DNA of 64,000 nt from Cellulophaga sp. Hel_I_12 (GTDB taxonomy: Bacteria > Bacteroidota > Bacteroidia > Flavobacteriales > Flavobacteriaceae): positions 2,545,501 to 2,609,500 of the forward strand of contig NZ_JUHB01000001.1 in the NCBI RefSeq assembly GCF_000799565.1. Direction: 5' to 3'. The notes under the pieces are model-generated. The model saw only the letters and a list, made by a program, of their open reading frames with translations, was not told the origin of the DNA and did not search any database. A program made the translations under genes and the position numbers. Below are positions 26,555-37,713 of the stretch, in pieces. How positions within the stretch are numbered: position 1 is the first letter of the stretch; every line of letters starts with the position of its first letter.

Positions 26555-28360
26555 TTAGAAAACTACATTAAATTTTTCAGACCATAAAGTAATATTATAT
26601 AGCTTCCATAAAGAAATATCGTCTATGGTATCAGGTAGTTTATCTGTTTCAATAAATTCATTCATGAACTTTGATTTTTTGATTTTCTCAATAAAACTCT
26701 GCTTGTTTTCCAACCACTTTTTATTCGGAGATTCGAAGCCAAACTTATTCTTTCGCCAAACTATTTCATCAGGAAGTTTCTCTTGAGCAACTTTTCTTAA
26801 AATATACTTAGACCAACCTTCATGCATCTTATAAGAAAAAGGTAATGAAAATGCCAGTTCAACTACTTTATAATCCACAAAAGGAACTCTAGTTTCAATT
26901 GAAAATTTCATTGAATTTCTATCCTCGTATTTCAAAAGTTTTTGAAGTTGTACTTTAGTTATTTCGAATTCTTGGAGTTGGTGTATATCTTTGTTGACGG
27001 CAGATAACTTCTTTAATAACTCGTTATTCATGAACTTTTTATACTCTTTTTTTACAAAACCGTACCTTTTTAATTGTCTTAGAGCCCTAATTTTTGCATT
27101 ATTAAAATAAAAATTATATGCGAGCACCTCTGTTATTGATAACTTTGATTTCTTAGATATTTCTAAAGCACCTTTTATTTTATTAAATAGTCCTTTCTTT
27201 TGATTTAAGTAGGCCGAATAATACCTATCATAACCTAAGAGAGCTTCGTCTCCTCCTTGCCCGTCAAGAAGTACAATACATCCTTCTTCTTTTGCTTTTT
27301 TCATAACAAAATACTGCATTATTATTGATGGACTCCCAAAAGGCTCTTCCTGAGTTTCAATAACTTCATCCACAAATTTAAAAAAATCATTTATTTCAGG
27401 TTCTACAATTTTCCAATCTAAATTGCAATGTTCAACTACTTTTTTTGCAAAATAAGATTCATCTGTTTCCTTCTCTATAGATTTTGCGGTAATAGCAGTA
27501 AATTTTTTTTCCGCTTTATAAGCTTTAGCAGCCGTTGCAGCAATGTAGGAACTATCCATACCACCACTTAAACAAGTGCCTACTTTTACATCAGAACGTA
27601 GTCTAAGTTTAATAGAGTTGTCTATTGTTTCCCTGAACAACAATTCGGCTTGTTGAAAAGAAAGTTTAGCATATTCTTCATTTATTTTTAAAGAATAATA
27701 TCTTTCTATTTTGAAGGTATTATCAGTTAATTCGTAAGTGAGATTAAAGCCAGGTGTTAGGGATGTTACCTCTTCAAAAAAAGTATCGTCAGAATGATGA
27801 TGATAACCTAAATAAAGATAATCAAACAAAATTTGCTTGTTTACTTTTGGATTGTTTATTTGGGTTAATAGTTGTTTTATTTCAGAACCAAAGTAAAAGG
27901 CATTATTTTTATTGTAATAATAAAAAGGTTTTACTCCAAATCTATCTCTGCTACAAAAAACAACATTTCTTTTTTTATCAAAAATAGCAAAGGCCCACAT
28001 GCCATTGAAGTGATCAACACATTTCTCGCCCCATTCTTTATAGGCCGCTAAAATAACCTCTGTATCAGATTCACTTCTAAATAAATAGCCTAATTTCTGT
28101 AACGCACCTCTTATCTCTAAATAATTATAAACCTCACCATTGTAGGTCATTATATAATCTTCGTTATATTCCATAGGTTGAGCTCCTAAGTCAGTTAAAT
28201 CTATTATAGATAATCTTCTATGCCCGAAGCCTAAATTACCGTTGTAATAAAAACCCTCGCCATCTGGACCTCTATGTTTAATACAATTATTCATCTTTAT
28301 TAAATCATTCTTATTTACAAAAGATTTATCTTTTAATATAATTCCAGATATTCCACACAT
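26555..28360 (-). CDS. asparagine synthase (glutamine-hydrolysing)-type amidotransferase
   Basis: A 601-residue AsnB-family enzyme. Cys2 is the glutaminase nucleophile (MCGISGI), with the Ntn domain to about residue 200 (NGEVYNY, SESDTEVI). The synthetase domain has the PP-loop SGGMDSS at 265-271. In polysaccharide loci, such enzymes are thought to amidate the carboxylate of a uronic acid rather than make asparagine. It directly abuts wzx upstream (no gap) and the ligase-type gene downstream (1 bp), so it belongs to the operon and likely modifies the O-unit. Confidence 0.88.
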   Translation of the reverse strand: MCGISGIILKDKSFVNKNDLIKMNNCIKHRGPDGEGFYYNGNLGFGHRRLSIIDLTDLGAQPMEYNEDYIMTYNGEVYNYLEIRGALQKLGYLFRSESDTEVILAAYKEWGEKCVDHFNGMWAFAIFDKKRNVVFCSRDRFGVKPFYYYNKNNAFYFGSEIKQLLTQINNPKVNKQILFDYLYLGYHHHSDDTFFEEVTSLTPGFNLTYELTDNTFKIERYYSLKINEEYAKLSFQQAELLFRETIDNSIKLRLRSDVKVGTCLSGGMDSSYIAATAAKAYKAEKKFTAITAKSIEKETDESYFAKKVVEHCNLDWKIVEPEINDFFKFVDEVIETQEEPFGSPSIIMQYFVMKKAKEEGCIVLLDGQGGDEALLGYDRYYSAYLNQKKGLFNKIKGALEISKKSKLSITEVLAYNFYFNNAKIRALRQLKRYGFVKKEYKKFMNNELLKKLSAVNKDIHQLQEFEITKVQLQKLLKYEDRNSMKFSIETRVPFVDYKVVELAFSLPFSYKMHEGWSKYILRKVAQEKLPDEIVWRKNKFGFESPNKKWLENKQSFIEKIKKSKFMNEFIETDKLPDTIDDISLWKLYNITLWSEKFNVVF

Positions 28361-29644
28361 TTAGTTTAATTTTTTTAAAGTATTATATTGTAAAATAAAA
28401 TATATGCTATAAAGTATAATTTCATGAATGACATATACATAAAGTAATTCGATAACTTCAAATTTTAATACATAGGCAAACATCCCTAAAGTCGAGAACG
28501 TTGTTATGAAGTATAATATTTGCCAATAAGAAGCTACTTTAAGTTTGTTTGCCGCATTGAACACAGATGATAATGGACTGACAATCAATTGAATTAAAAA
28601 TGAAAAAGAAAGTATAGACGCAAATGTTCCAGATTTTATCCAATTATCTCCAAAGGCAAATGAAAACAACTCCTCACCTAAAAATAGTATAATTAAACAG
28701 ATGGGTATTCCAACTAATAGCAGTCCTAAAGCAGAATTTTTAAAAAAACGAATTCCTTTTGCGAACTCCCTGGCATTTATGAAGTATGTTATTTTTTGAT
28801 AAAATACTTCTTTAAATGATGTGCCAACTAGACTAAGTGGAGCACTTAAAATCAATAAAGTTAGTCCTAAATAACCCAAATCCTCTTTGGTGTAAAACCA
28901 AGTTAAAATAAGCACTATACCTTGTACTGAAGCAATGTCTAAAAAAGCAGGTAGTAATCCATATTTAGGATAATCACTATATTTTTTAGCAACTTTATTA
29001 AGAGATTTAATTTTAGGGAACTCTAATGAAATAACTGATTTTTTAAATAGATAAAAAATTGAGCTTAAAACACCAATTATTTTAGCTAGAACTAGGCCGT
29101 TAAATATTGGTTTACATAATCCAAAAACAATGCTAGATGAAACATAGATTAAAGACTGTAAAACTTTTGATATAGAATTTTGTTTAAATTTTTTATAACG
29201 GATAGATAAATTTGAAAAAGCGTTCCAGATACCAAAAAATAAAACATAAAGTGGAATTAAATAGATATTGTGTCCAATTTTAAAGTCAATATTAAAAAAA
29301 GTTATTACAAGCACAACAAGCACTAGGAGTAAAGAGTATGCAAAAGTTAAATAAACGCTTAAACTAAACACTTTGACCGCTTCTGAATTCTTTTCTGGAA
29401 TCATAATGGCATACTGATATCTCGCTCCCGCCCCGACCGCAAAAATACTACCGATAGCAATGAATGACGTGTATCCTGCAAAATCTTCTTCAGTATATAA
29501 TCTTGTCAATATTAAAGTAGCCAATAATGGTAGTAACTGAGCAATTCCAACACCTAGCATTTGAAAAGATACATTTTTCAAAAACTCAGATTTGGAAATA
29601 CTTTTAATGTTACTTTTTATATTGCTAACGGCTAATTTTAACAA
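28361..29644 (-). CDS. wzx: Wzx-like O-unit flippase (polysaccharide biosynthesis membrane protein)
   Basis: A 427-residue protein with about 12 membrane helices. The N-terminus FLKNVSFQMLGVGIAQLLPLL and the segment LILTRLYTEEDFAGYTSF are typical of the MOP/Wzx exporters. It would flip undecaprenyl-linked repeat units to the periplasmic face. The next gene, asnB, starts right after its stop codon. AT-rich composition as in the neighbouring polymerase genes. Confidence 0.85.
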   Translation of the reverse strand: MLKLAVSNIKSNIKSISKSEFLKNVSFQMLGVGIAQLLPLLATLILTRLYTEEDFAGYTSFIAIGSIFAVGAGARYQYAIMIPEKNSEAVKVFSLSVYLTFAYSLLLVLVVLVITFFNIDFKIGHNIYLIPLYVLFFGIWNAFSNLSIRYKKFKQNSISKVLQSLIYVSSSIVFGLCKPIFNGLVLAKIIGVLSSIFYLFKKSVISLEFPKIKSLNKVAKKYSDYPKYGLLPAFLDIASVQGIVLILTWFYTKEDLGYLGLTLLILSAPLSLVGTSFKEVFYQKITYFINAREFAKGIRFFKNSALGLLLVGIPICLIILFLGEELFSFAFGDNWIKSGTFASILSFSFLIQLIVSPLSSVFNAANKLKVASYWQILYFITTFSTLGMFAYVLKFEVIELLYVYVIHEIILYSIYFILQYNTLKKLN

Positions 29645-29679
29645 ATTTCTGGTCCTAAAATTATTAAATCGAACATTAA

Positions 29680-30624
<945 letters not shown>

Positions 30625-31719
30625 TTATAAAATAGTATTTAGATGTTCTGTAATGTAATAAATTTGTTTTTCCGTTAAGTACGGATTCATGGGTAAGCTC
30701 ATGATTTCATTAGATATTTGTTCTGCAATAGGAAAATCTCCTTTTTTACCTTCTAAGTATTGAAAACATTCTTGGAGATGAAGCGGCATTGGGTAATGTA
30801 CAGCTGTCGGAATTCCTAAAGATTTTAGTTTTTCTTGTACCTGTTCCCGGTCTTTAACCCTTATAGAATATTGTGCCCAGACTGAAGTATTTTCGGGTGT
30901 AATTTTCGGTTTAATTATGGATGATTTAAGATTCCTTGAGTACGTTTCCGCGACGTATTGTCTTCTTATAATGTCATTACAATAATACTTTAATTTTTCG
31001 TTTAAAATTGCGGCTTGTAAGGCATCTAGGCGTCCTCCCATGCCAATGTACTTATGATAGTATCTTTTAGTTTGTCCGTGAAGCCTCAAACTATTAATTT
31101 TCTCTGCTAAATCATCATCATTAGTAAAAACAGCTCCACCATCTCCAAAACATCCTAGGGGTTTAGCAGGAAAAAAACTAGTACAGCCTATGGTGCTCAA
31201 ATTACAGCTTCTTTTTCCATGATGAGTTGCTCCAAAACTTTGAGCAGCATCTTCAATAACATATAAATTATGTTTTTTTGCAATGGTATTTATTGCGTTC
31301 ATATCAGCCACTTGACCAAAAAGTGATACTGGCATAATTGCTTTCGTTTTTTCAGTAATTGCTTTTTCAATTTTAGCGGGATCTATGGTAAAGCTATTTT
31401 CTTCAATATCTACAAATATTGGTTTTGCTTTTAAAAAAGCTATAGTTTCTCCAGAGGCTATAAAGGTAAAAGGTGATGTTATTATTTCATCCCCAGGCTG
31501 AATATTAAGCGCCATCATTGCTAGTAACAAAGCATCAGTGCCAGAAGAGCAGGTTAAGGAGTGCTTGGTGCCAACAAAAGAATTGAGATTTTTTTCAAAA
31601 TCAGCTACGGCAGGACCCATTATAAAACTGCTATCTTTTATAACTTTCGACATAGCCTTATCAATCGCTAACTTATGCTCTTCATAAGCTAATCCTAAAT
31701 TTGCAAAATCTATATTCAT
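30625..31719 (-). CDS. wbpE: PLP-dependent sugar 3-aminotransferase (WbpE/WlbC, DegT/DnrJ/EryC1 family)
   Basis: A 364-residue DegT-family aminotransferase. Lys186 in SFFPAKPLG is the PLP Schiff-base residue; SSGTDAL (58-64) and EDAAQSFGA (156-164) are cofactor-site motifs. It converts the 3-keto product of WbpB into a 3-amino uronic acid nucleotide. It lies 2 bp after the acetyltransferase gene and abuts wbpB, giving the wbpD-E-B order. Confidence 0.9.
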   Translation of the reverse strand: MNIDFANLGLAYEEHKLAIDKAMSKVIKDSSFIMGPAVADFEKNLNSFVGTKHSLTCSSGTDALLLAMMALNIQPGDEIITSPFTFIASGETIAFLKAKPIFVDIEENSFTIDPAKIEKAITEKTKAIMPVSLFGQVADMNAINTIAKKHNLYVIEDAAQSFGATHHGKRSCNLSTIGCTSFFPAKPLGCFGDGGAVFTNDDDLAEKINSLRLHGQTKRYYHKYIGMGGRLDALQAAILNEKLKYYCNDIIRRQYVAETYSRNLKSSIIKPKITPENTSVWAQYSIRVKDREQVQEKLKSLGIPTAVHYPMPLHLQECFQYLEGKKGDFPIAEQISNEIMSLPMNPYLTEKQIYYITEHLNTIL

Positions 31720-31721
31720 TC

Positions 31722-32300
31722 TTAACTAATTCGTATTACGCTATTATATTCTAATTTATAGCTTTGTCTACTTTCTTTACATTCAGCAATGCCTTCTTGA
31801 TTAAATATGAGTTTGTGACCGTATTCGCTTACCCAACCTATTTGTTTTCCAGGATTCCCAACAATTAAAGCATAATCTACAACCTCTTTAGTTACAACAG
31901 AACCTGCACCTATCAAGGCGTATTTGCCTATTGTGTTGCCACAAATAATGGTTGCATTAGCTCCAATAGAAGCTCCCTTTTTAACTAAAGTTTTAGCGTA
32001 TTGGTCTTTGCGAATTATTGCACTTCTTGGATTAATGATGTTTGTAAATACCATAGACGGTCCTAAAAACACATCATCTTCACAAATTACTCCGGTGTAA
32101 ATCGAAACATTATTTTGAACTTTAACATTATTCCCCAAGACAACCTCGGGAGAAACCACAACATTTTGTCCTAAATTACAATTTTCGCCGATCGTGCTAT
32201 TGGGCATTATGTGTGAAAAATGCCAGATTTTAGTGCCGTTCCCTATGAGACAGTTTTCATCAATAACTGCTGTTTTGTGTGAAAAATAATTAGGTTTCAT
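31722..32300 (-). CDS. wbpD: UDP-sugar 3-N-acetyltransferase (WbpD/WlbB, hexapeptide-repeat)
   Basis: A 192-residue left-handed beta-helix acyltransferase. Hexapeptide repeats fill most of the protein ([49 protein letters not shown]). ATG 32300 gives [14 protein letters not shown], the usual start of the family; the longer TTG start at 32333 adds a lysine-rich stretch and is rejected. It acetylates the 3-amino group made by WbpE, giving the diacetamido uronic acid that the WbpG trio can modify. Confidence 0.9.
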   Translation of the reverse strand: MKPNYFSHKTAVIDENCLIGNGTKIWHFSHIMPNSTIGENCNLGQNVVVSPEVVLGNNVKVQNNVSIYTGVICEDDVFLGPSMVFTNIINPRSAIIRKDQYAKTLVKKGASIGANATIICGNTIGKYALIGAGSVVTKEVVDYALIVGNPGKQIGWVSEYGHKLIFNQEGIAECKESRQSYKLEYNSVIRIS

Positions 32301-32358
32301 CAATTTTTTTATTTTAGTAATTTTTTTAATCAAAATTGTGGTGATTTTAAAAAAACTC

Positions 32359-33573
32359 TTAATTCATTATTCCACAAAAATCTAATATTACTTTATCAGT
32401 AGATATCTTTAATTTTTTAAATTCTTTATGTGCTACCAAAAAAACAATGATATCGGCCTTCTCAATGGCACTATTGTAATCGGTAAGTTTAAATACTTTA
32501 TGATTATTTATATTTGGCTCAACGATAAAGTATTCTTCATCATTGGCATTTTGCAATACTTTTTGCGCAATATATTTTGCTGGAGACTCTCTAAGATCGT
32601 CAATATTAGGCTTAAATGCAAGACCCATTAAAGCAATACTAGGTTTTCGTCCATGTTGCAATTCAAACTGTAATTTAGCATTTTGCACTTTTTCAGCGCA
32701 CCAAAATGATTTATAATTGTTGATCTCCCTGGCCGTACCTATAATTTTTGACTCCATTGGATAGTCGGCCACTATAAAATAGGGGTCAACCGCAATACAA
32801 TGGCCACCTACACCGCAGCCAGGTTGCAATATATTTACTCTCGGATGTTTATTAGCTAAGTCGATTAACTCCCACACGTTTATATTAGCTTTATCACAAA
32901 TAAGTGATAACTCGTTTGCAAATGCTATTTGTACATCCCGAGATGAGTTTTCTACTAGTTTGCACATTTCCGCGGTTCTTGCATTGGTTTTATGTAAATC
33001 ACCCTTAACAAATTTTCGATAGAAATTAACAGCCTTTTCCGTAGAAACAGAATCTACACCTCCAATAACCCTGTCATTATGTACCAATTCGTGCATAACA
33101 TTTCCTGGAAGTACTCGTTCAGGACAATAGGCGATGAAGATATTGTCCTTTAATTCTGGCCGTTCTGAAAAAATTAAACTCATCATTTTTTCAGTTGTCC
33201 CGATAGGGGATGTTGATTCAATGATATAAAGGTCACCTTCTTTTAGCAAGGGTAAGACAGCTTTAGTTGCTGCTTCTACAAAAGAAATATCAGGCTCATT
33301 TTTATCTTTAAATGGCGTTGGTACTACAATGAGATATGTATTTGCTTCAACGGGTGTCGTTGATGCTTTCAGGTAACCTTCTTTAACAGCTTCAGAAACA
33401 ATAAGGTCTAGCTCTGGTTCAACAATATGTATTTTACCCTGATTTACAGTTTTTACTACGCTTGGATTTACATCTACACCATGCACATAGACCTTGCTTT
33501 TAGCAATTAAAGCCGCTGTGGGTAAACCTATATACCCTAATCCGATCATGACAACTTCTGGTTTGCTATTCAT
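32359..33573 (-). CDS. wecC: UDP-N-acetyl-D-mannosamine dehydrogenase-like (WecC type)
   Basis: A 404-residue nucleotide-sugar 6-dehydrogenase. NAD motif GLGYIG is at 11-16, catalytic Cys259 in GCGVGGHC, and [10 protein letters not shown] is at 201-210. Stretches such as [16 protein letters not shown] and HIVEPELD are nearly identical to enteric WecC, so UDP-ManNAc is the likeliest substrate. The other pathway genes here (wbpB-E-D) would need UDP-GlcNAcA, so WbpA-like activity must also be considered. It follows wecB by 2 bp. Confidence 0.85.
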   Translation of the reverse strand: MNSKPEVVMIGLGYIGLPTAALIAKSKVYVHGVDVNPSVVKTVNQGKIHIVEPELDLIVSEAVKEGYLKASTTPVEANTYLIVVPTPFKDKNEPDISFVEAATKAVLPLLKEGDLYIIESTSPIGTTEKMMSLIFSERPELKDNIFIAYCPERVLPGNVMHELVHNDRVIGGVDSVSTEKAVNFYRKFVKGDLHKTNARTAEMCKLVENSSRDVQIAFANELSLICDKANINVWELIDLANKHPRVNILQPGCGVGGHCIAVDPYFIVADYPMESKIIGTAREINNYKSFWCAEKVQNAKLQFELQHGRKPSIALMGLAFKPNIDDLRESPAKYIAQKVLQNANDEEYFIVEPNINNHKVFKLTDYNSAIEKADIIVFLVAHKEFKKLKISTDKVILDFCGIMN

Positions 33574-33575
33574 TG

Positions 33576-34703
33576 CTATAATTTTTTAATAAATTGAACT
33601 ATTTTCTCACAAGCTGTTCCATCTCCATAAGGATTATGTAACATACCCATGGAGTTATAAAAATTTTGATTGTTTAATAGCTTAGTGGCTTGTTGTACTA
33701 TTTTTTCTGTGTTTGTACCAACAATCACCACTGTCCCAGCTTCAACCGCTTCAGGTCGTTCTGTAGTGTCTCTCATCACTAAAACTGGCTTTCCCAAACT
33801 TGGTGCTTCTTCTTGAACACCACCACTGTCAGTAATAATAAAATATGATTTTGTCATCAACCATACAAATGCAGGATAGGATAATGGATTAATTAAGCTT
33901 ATATTATCAATGTTATCTAATAATTCATAAACTGGTTTTTGAACATTGGGATTCAAATGCACGGGATATATTATCTGAATATTTGAATTTTCAACAGCGA
34001 GTTGTTTTAGAGCTTTACAAATATTTATAAACCCCTGACCATGATTTTCTCTCCGGTGACCTGTAACCAAAATTATTTTTTTTGACTCATCAACTAACCC
34101 TTTTAAACTTTCTATTTCAATATCTAAAAACGTCTTTGAAATCACTTTTTCTGAACTGAATTTAAGGGCATCAATAACGCTATTACCTGTTACCAAAATC
34201 GAATCTTCTTTGATATTTTCTCGCAATAAATTTTGTTGAGAAGTTAAGGTTGGTGCAAAATGATAGTCGGCAATACGCCCAGTTATAGTTCTATTAATTT
34301 CCTCAGGAAACGGTGATAACTTATTAAATGTTCGCAAACCTGCTTCGACGTGGCAGACTTTGGCGCCTGAATAGAAAGCCGCTATACTTGCTGCCATAGT
34401 TGTAGTCGTATCGCCATGTACATACACGTAATCCGGTTTAAACTCTTCTAAAACTGACTTTAAATTTGTTATAATATCGGCGGTAAGTGTATATAGGTTT
34501 TGATTAGGTTTCATTAAATCTAAATCAAAATCTGGTGTGATTTCAAAAAAAGATAAAACTTGGTCTAACATTTCGCGATGTTGAGCAGTAATACATACTT
34601 TGGTCTCAAAAGTAGCATTGTGTTTTTTAAATTCTTTTACAAGTGGAGCCATCTTGATAGCTTCTGGTCTTGTCCCGAAAATTATTAAATTTTTTTTCTT
34701 CAT
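33576..34703 (-). CDS. wecB: UDP-N-acetylglucosamine 2-epimerase (WecB)
   Basis: A 375-residue GT-B-like epimerase. The N-terminus FGTRPEAIKMAPLV is diagnostic; HGDTTTTMAASIAAF, HVEAGLRTFN and TDSGGVQEEAP are the further active-site motifs. It interconverts UDP-GlcNAc and UDP-ManNAc. In the WbpI role, a relative would instead epimerise the diacetamido uronic acid; the sequence looks like WecB rather than WbpI. A well-formed promoter lies upstream, in the 78-bp gap to rfbA. Confidence 0.92.
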   Translation of the reverse strand: MKKKNLIIFGTRPEAIKMAPLVKEFKKHNATFETKVCITAQHREMLDQVLSFFEITPDFDLDLMKPNQNLYTLTADIITNLKSVLEEFKPDYVYVHGDTTTTMAASIAAFYSGAKVCHVEAGLRTFNKLSPFPEEINRTITGRIADYHFAPTLTSQQNLLRENIKEDSILVTGNSVIDALKFSSEKVISKTFLDIEIESLKGLVDESKKIILVTGHRRENHGQGFINICKALKQLAVENSNIQIIYPVHLNPNVQKPVYELLDNIDNISLINPLSYPAFVWLMTKSYFIITDSGGVQEEAPSLGKPVLVMRDTTERPEAVEAGTVVIVGTNTEKIVQQATKLLNNQNFYNSMGMLHNPYGDGTACEKIVQFIKKL

Positions 34704-34738
34704 TTACAAATATGGACTAAAACGCTTCTTTCGAGATG

Positions 34739-34768
34739 CAAAAGTACGATAATTCTTATGTTTAGCAA
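34739..34768 (-). promoter_or_regulatory. promoter in front of wecB, inside the polysaccharide locus
   Basis: On the - strand: TTG (34768-34766), 19 bp, TACTTTTG (34746-34739). This is a full match to the Bacteroidota promoter and predicts a leader of about 30 nt before the wecB ATG at 34703. The wecB-to-UXS part of the locus can therefore be transcribed independently of wzz-rfbBA. Confidence 0.7.
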
Positions 34769-34781
34769 TTCGAATCGAGTC

Positions 34782-35639
34782 TCATTTTAACTTCATTAAA
34801 TACTCCCCATAACCACTTTTTAAAAGCGGCTCTGCTAATCGATGAAGCTGTTTTAGATCAATGTACCCCATTTTAAAAGCAACCTCTTCAATGGCGCCTA
34901 CTTTTAAGCCTTGACGCTCTTCAATTACTTCCACAAATTGTGAAGCTTGCATGAGTGATGAAAAAGTACCCGTATCTAGCCAAGCGGTTCCTGAATCTAA
35001 GACACTGACCTTAAGTTTTCCTAATGCTAAATAGGCTTTATTAATGTCAGTAATTTCCAACTCCCCTCGTTGGCTCGGTTTTATTTGCTTAGCAATTTCT
35101 AATACGGTATTGTTATAAAAATAAATACCAGGCACCGCGAAATTTGACTTTGGTTTTAAGGGTTTTTCTTCAATAGATATGGCATAGCCATCAGTATCAA
35201 ATTCAACCACGCCATAGCGCTGTGGATCGTTCACGTGATATCCGTAAATAATGCCTCCATCAGGGTTTGAATTGCTTTGTAGTAATGTGTTAAAACCGGA
35301 GCCATAAAATATATTGTCCCCCAGTATAAGAGCCACACTATCTTCTGCGATAAAATCTGCACCGATAATAAATGCTTCTGCTAGACCATTTGGATGCTCT
35401 TGTACAGCATAGCTAAACCTACACCCTAATTGACTACCATCATGTAATAATTTTTGAAATAAAGCTTTATCCTGAGGGCTTGTTATGATTAAAATATCTC
35501 TAATGCCGGCGGACATCAAAGTCGCCAAGGGATAATAAATCATCGGTTTGTTATATACGGGCATCAATTGCTTGCTAACGGCAATAGTAAGTGGGTGTAA
35601 GCGTGTACCAGAACCTCCAGCTAAAATTATTCCTTTCAT
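34782..35639 (-). CDS. rfbA: glucose-1-phosphate thymidylyltransferase
   Basis: A 285-residue nucleotidyltransferase with the [11 protein letters not shown] signature at the N-terminus and the family motifs [16 protein letters not shown] and EEKPLKPKS. It makes dTDP-glucose from glucose-1-phosphate and dTTP. It lies 4 bp after rfbB. RfbC and RfbD, needed for dTDP-rhamnose, are absent from the window, so the final deoxysugar is open. Confidence 0.95.
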   Translation of the reverse strand: MKGIILAGGSGTRLHPLTIAVSKQLMPVYNKPMIYYPLATLMSAGIRDILIITSPQDKALFQKLLHDGSQLGCRFSYAVQEHPNGLAEAFIIGADFIAEDSVALILGDNIFYGSGFNTLLQSNSNPDGGIIYGYHVNDPQRYGVVEFDTDGYAISIEEKPLKPKSNFAVPGIYFYNNTVLEIAKQIKPSQRGELEITDINKAYLALGKLKVSVLDSGTAWLDTGTFSSLMQASQFVEVIEERQGLKVGAIEEVAFKMGYIDLKQLHRLAEPLLKSGYGEYLMKLK

Positions 35640-35643
35640 GGCG

Positions 35644-36654
35644 CTATTTATTGTATTTGTCTAGGTACCAATCTATGGTCATTTGAAGTCCAGTTTCTAA
35701 AACTTCTTTTGGTTCCCAGGCAAGTTGTTTTTTTATTTTACTGGCATCAATAGCATATCTAAAATCATGACCTAAACGATCGGCCACAAAGCTGATTTGA
35801 TCTTGATAAGATCCTTCTTTTTTTGGATGAGCTTTATCGAGGAGCGCGCAAACGGTTTCCGCGATGGCGATATTGGTATGCTCATTTGAGCCGCCTAGAA
35901 CATAGGTTTCTCCAATTTCTCCTTTGTGAAATACTAAATCTATTCCAGAACAGTGGTCTAATACAAAAAGCCAATCTCTGATGTTTTTTCCATTTCCGTA
36001 AATAGGAATAACTTCATTTTTTAATGCTTTTCGAATGATGGTTGGAATTAACTTTTCATCATGCTGTTTGGGTCCATAATTGTTAGAGCAGTGCGTAGTC
36101 ACTACATGTAACCCATAGGTATGAAAATAACTACGAACTAAAAAGTCTGATGAGGCTTTTGAAGCACTATAGGGACTGTTTGGAGCATAAGGGCTATTCT
36201 CAGAAAAATAACCTTGTTCTCCTAAGCTACCAAACACCTCATCTGTAGAAATATGATGAAATTTGGTTTTTTCATACCCAATTTTATAAGTGTTGGGCGC
36301 TAACATCCAATACTTTTTTGCTGCTTCTACTAAAACAAATGTGCCTTCAATATTCGTTTTTATAAAATTTGATGGATCGTTTATAGAATTGTCCACATGA
36401 GATTCCGCAGCAAAGTGGATCACGCCTTTTATGTCAAAATTTTCGAAAATAGAACCTACCAATTCACGATTGCAAATAGAACCTTTTATAAAATGGTAAC
36501 GGGTATTATTTTCTACTTCTTTTAAATTCTTTAAATCCCCAGCGTAAGTCAAAAGGTCTAAATTAATTACTGAAAAAGAGGGATTTTTCTCTAGAAAATA
36601 GGGTATAAAATTGCTTCCTATAAAACCCGCACCTCCAGTGATTAAAATAGTCAT
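35644..36654 (-). CDS. rfbB: dTDP-glucose 4,6-dehydratase
   Basis: A 336-residue extended short-chain dehydrogenase. NAD motif GGAGFIGSN is near the N-terminus, [11 protein letters not shown] is the RfbB signature, and [10 protein letters not shown] plus YSASKASSD provide the active-site Thr, Asp-Glu and Tyr-x3-Lys. It converts dTDP-glucose to dTDP-4-keto-6-deoxyglucose. It abuts the wzz-like stop codon and precedes rfbA. Confidence 0.95.
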   Translation of the reverse strand: MTILITGGAGFIGSNFIPYFLEKNPSFSVINLDLLTYAGDLKNLKEVENNTRYHFIKGSICNRELVGSIFENFDIKGVIHFAAESHVDNSINDPSNFIKTNIEGTFVLVEAAKKYWMLAPNTYKIGYEKTKFHHISTDEVFGSLGEQGYFSENSPYAPNSPYSASKASSDFLVRSYFHTYGLHVVTTHCSNNYGPKQHDEKLIPTIIRKALKNEVIPIYGNGKNIRDWLFVLDHCSGIDLVFHKGEIGETYVLGGSNEHTNIAIAETVCALLDKAHPKKEGSYQDQISFVADRLGHDFRYAIDASKIKKQLAWEPKEVLETGLQMTIDWYLDKYNK

Positions 36655-37710
36655 TTAAGCCTCTTTTTTGTAATTTTTTAAATAGGTATTTAGCGATAAC
36701 AGTAGCAAGAAAAATCCAGTGAGTACAATTAAAAATGCCGGAATCAAGAATTTATAACTATTCCAAATCCCTTTAATTTGCACGCCTTGTCTTGGAAAAG
36801 CAGAAATGACATTTAAAATACTCGATTTATTTGCCTTTTCTTCATTTAATTTTACGAGACTGTTTTTGAGCTCCTCCATTTTGTTGATCAAGGAAAGTTC
36901 TTTGTTGTCTTGCCCGCCAGTATCCCCTAGGTTAATGTTGGTGCCTTGCATCGCCTTATCGGCTTCTTTAAGCATTACCCGCTTGTACAACAGCTGCAAA
37001 GAGTCGATCTCTTTAATTTGCTTGCTATAGAGACTGTCTTGCAATTGGATATTTATATCGCTAATATCTTTCTGCAGGTTAAAGTAATCGTTTCTTGAAA
37101 TGGAGCTGACTATGGCTGGTTGTATTTTTCTAGCCACACTATTGTTGCTCGCCATAACCGAAATGGTGTGGAAGCGCGCGTCAAAGGAGTTGAAATTCAA
37201 AAGATACTTTTCCATGTCAATGGCCTTTTGGGTCGTAGTATCTAAACTTCGCACAAACTTATCAAATAACAGTACTTTTTGGTTTTCATCAGAATACGAT
37301 TCTACTGTAAATTCCTTGATAGAAGCAGCTTCTTTGGTATTTATATTTAAAGCCTCGGCTAGGGCCATAGAATCCTTGGCTTCTGCTAATTCATTGTAAA
37401 AATGAATGTTGTTATACAATTGTTGCACACTATTAAAGTTGGGTTCTACCACCATGGTAGATAAATACGCCGGCTCCTTATTTAAGTCTGCATAGATACC
37501 AATAGCTAAGCCTAAAAAGCCCGCAATCGCAAACTTTATAATATGTTTTTGTAGAAATACTAAAAATAAAATGAGTAGATTAAAGATGCCTTTAAAGATA
37601 TCGCCAATGAAGTGAAATAACTTTTTAAAGCCATTGCCTATGATTTGAAATAGCTGTCCTAAATCTACCTCATCAGAGGATTGTTGCTGTTTTGGTATTT
37701 GGTCGTTCAT
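36655..37710 (-). CDS. Wzz-like chain-length determinant protein
   Basis: A 351-residue protein with the polysaccharide co-polymerase layout. It has an N-terminal hydrophobic region (about residues 38-75, probably two segments), a long coiled-coil-rich periplasmic part (about 80-315), and a C-terminal membrane helix at about 320-343 (FLIPAFLIVLTGFFLLLLSL) with a basic tail. The N-terminus is Gln-rich and acidic. There is no tyrosine-kinase domain, which fits an O-antigen length regulator rather than a capsule Wzc. It is the first recognisable polysaccharide gene, 3 bp after the 563-residue gene upstream. Confidence 0.72.
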   Translation of the reverse strand: MNDQIPKQQQSSDEVDLGQLFQIIGNGFKKLFHFIGDIFKGIFNLLILFLVFLQKHIIKFAIAGFLGLAIGIYADLNKEPAYLSTMVVEPNFNSVQQLYNNIHFYNELAEAKDSMALAEALNINTKEAASIKEFTVESYSDENQKVLLFDKFVRSLDTTTQKAIDMEKYLLNFNSFDARFHTISVMASNNSVARKIQPAIVSSISRNDYFNLQKDISDINIQLQDSLYSKQIKEIDSLQLLYKRVMLKEADKAMQGTNINLGDTGGQDNKELSLINKMEELKNSLVKLNEEKANKSSILNVISAFPRQGVQIKGIWNSYKFLIPAFLIVLTGFFLLLLSLNTYLKNYKKEA

Positions 37711-37713
37711 TTT

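Noticed and set aside
32301-32333. TTG start of the WbpD-like acetyltransferase
   Set aside because: The added lysine-rich stretch is not typical; ATG 32300 begins the conserved sequence.
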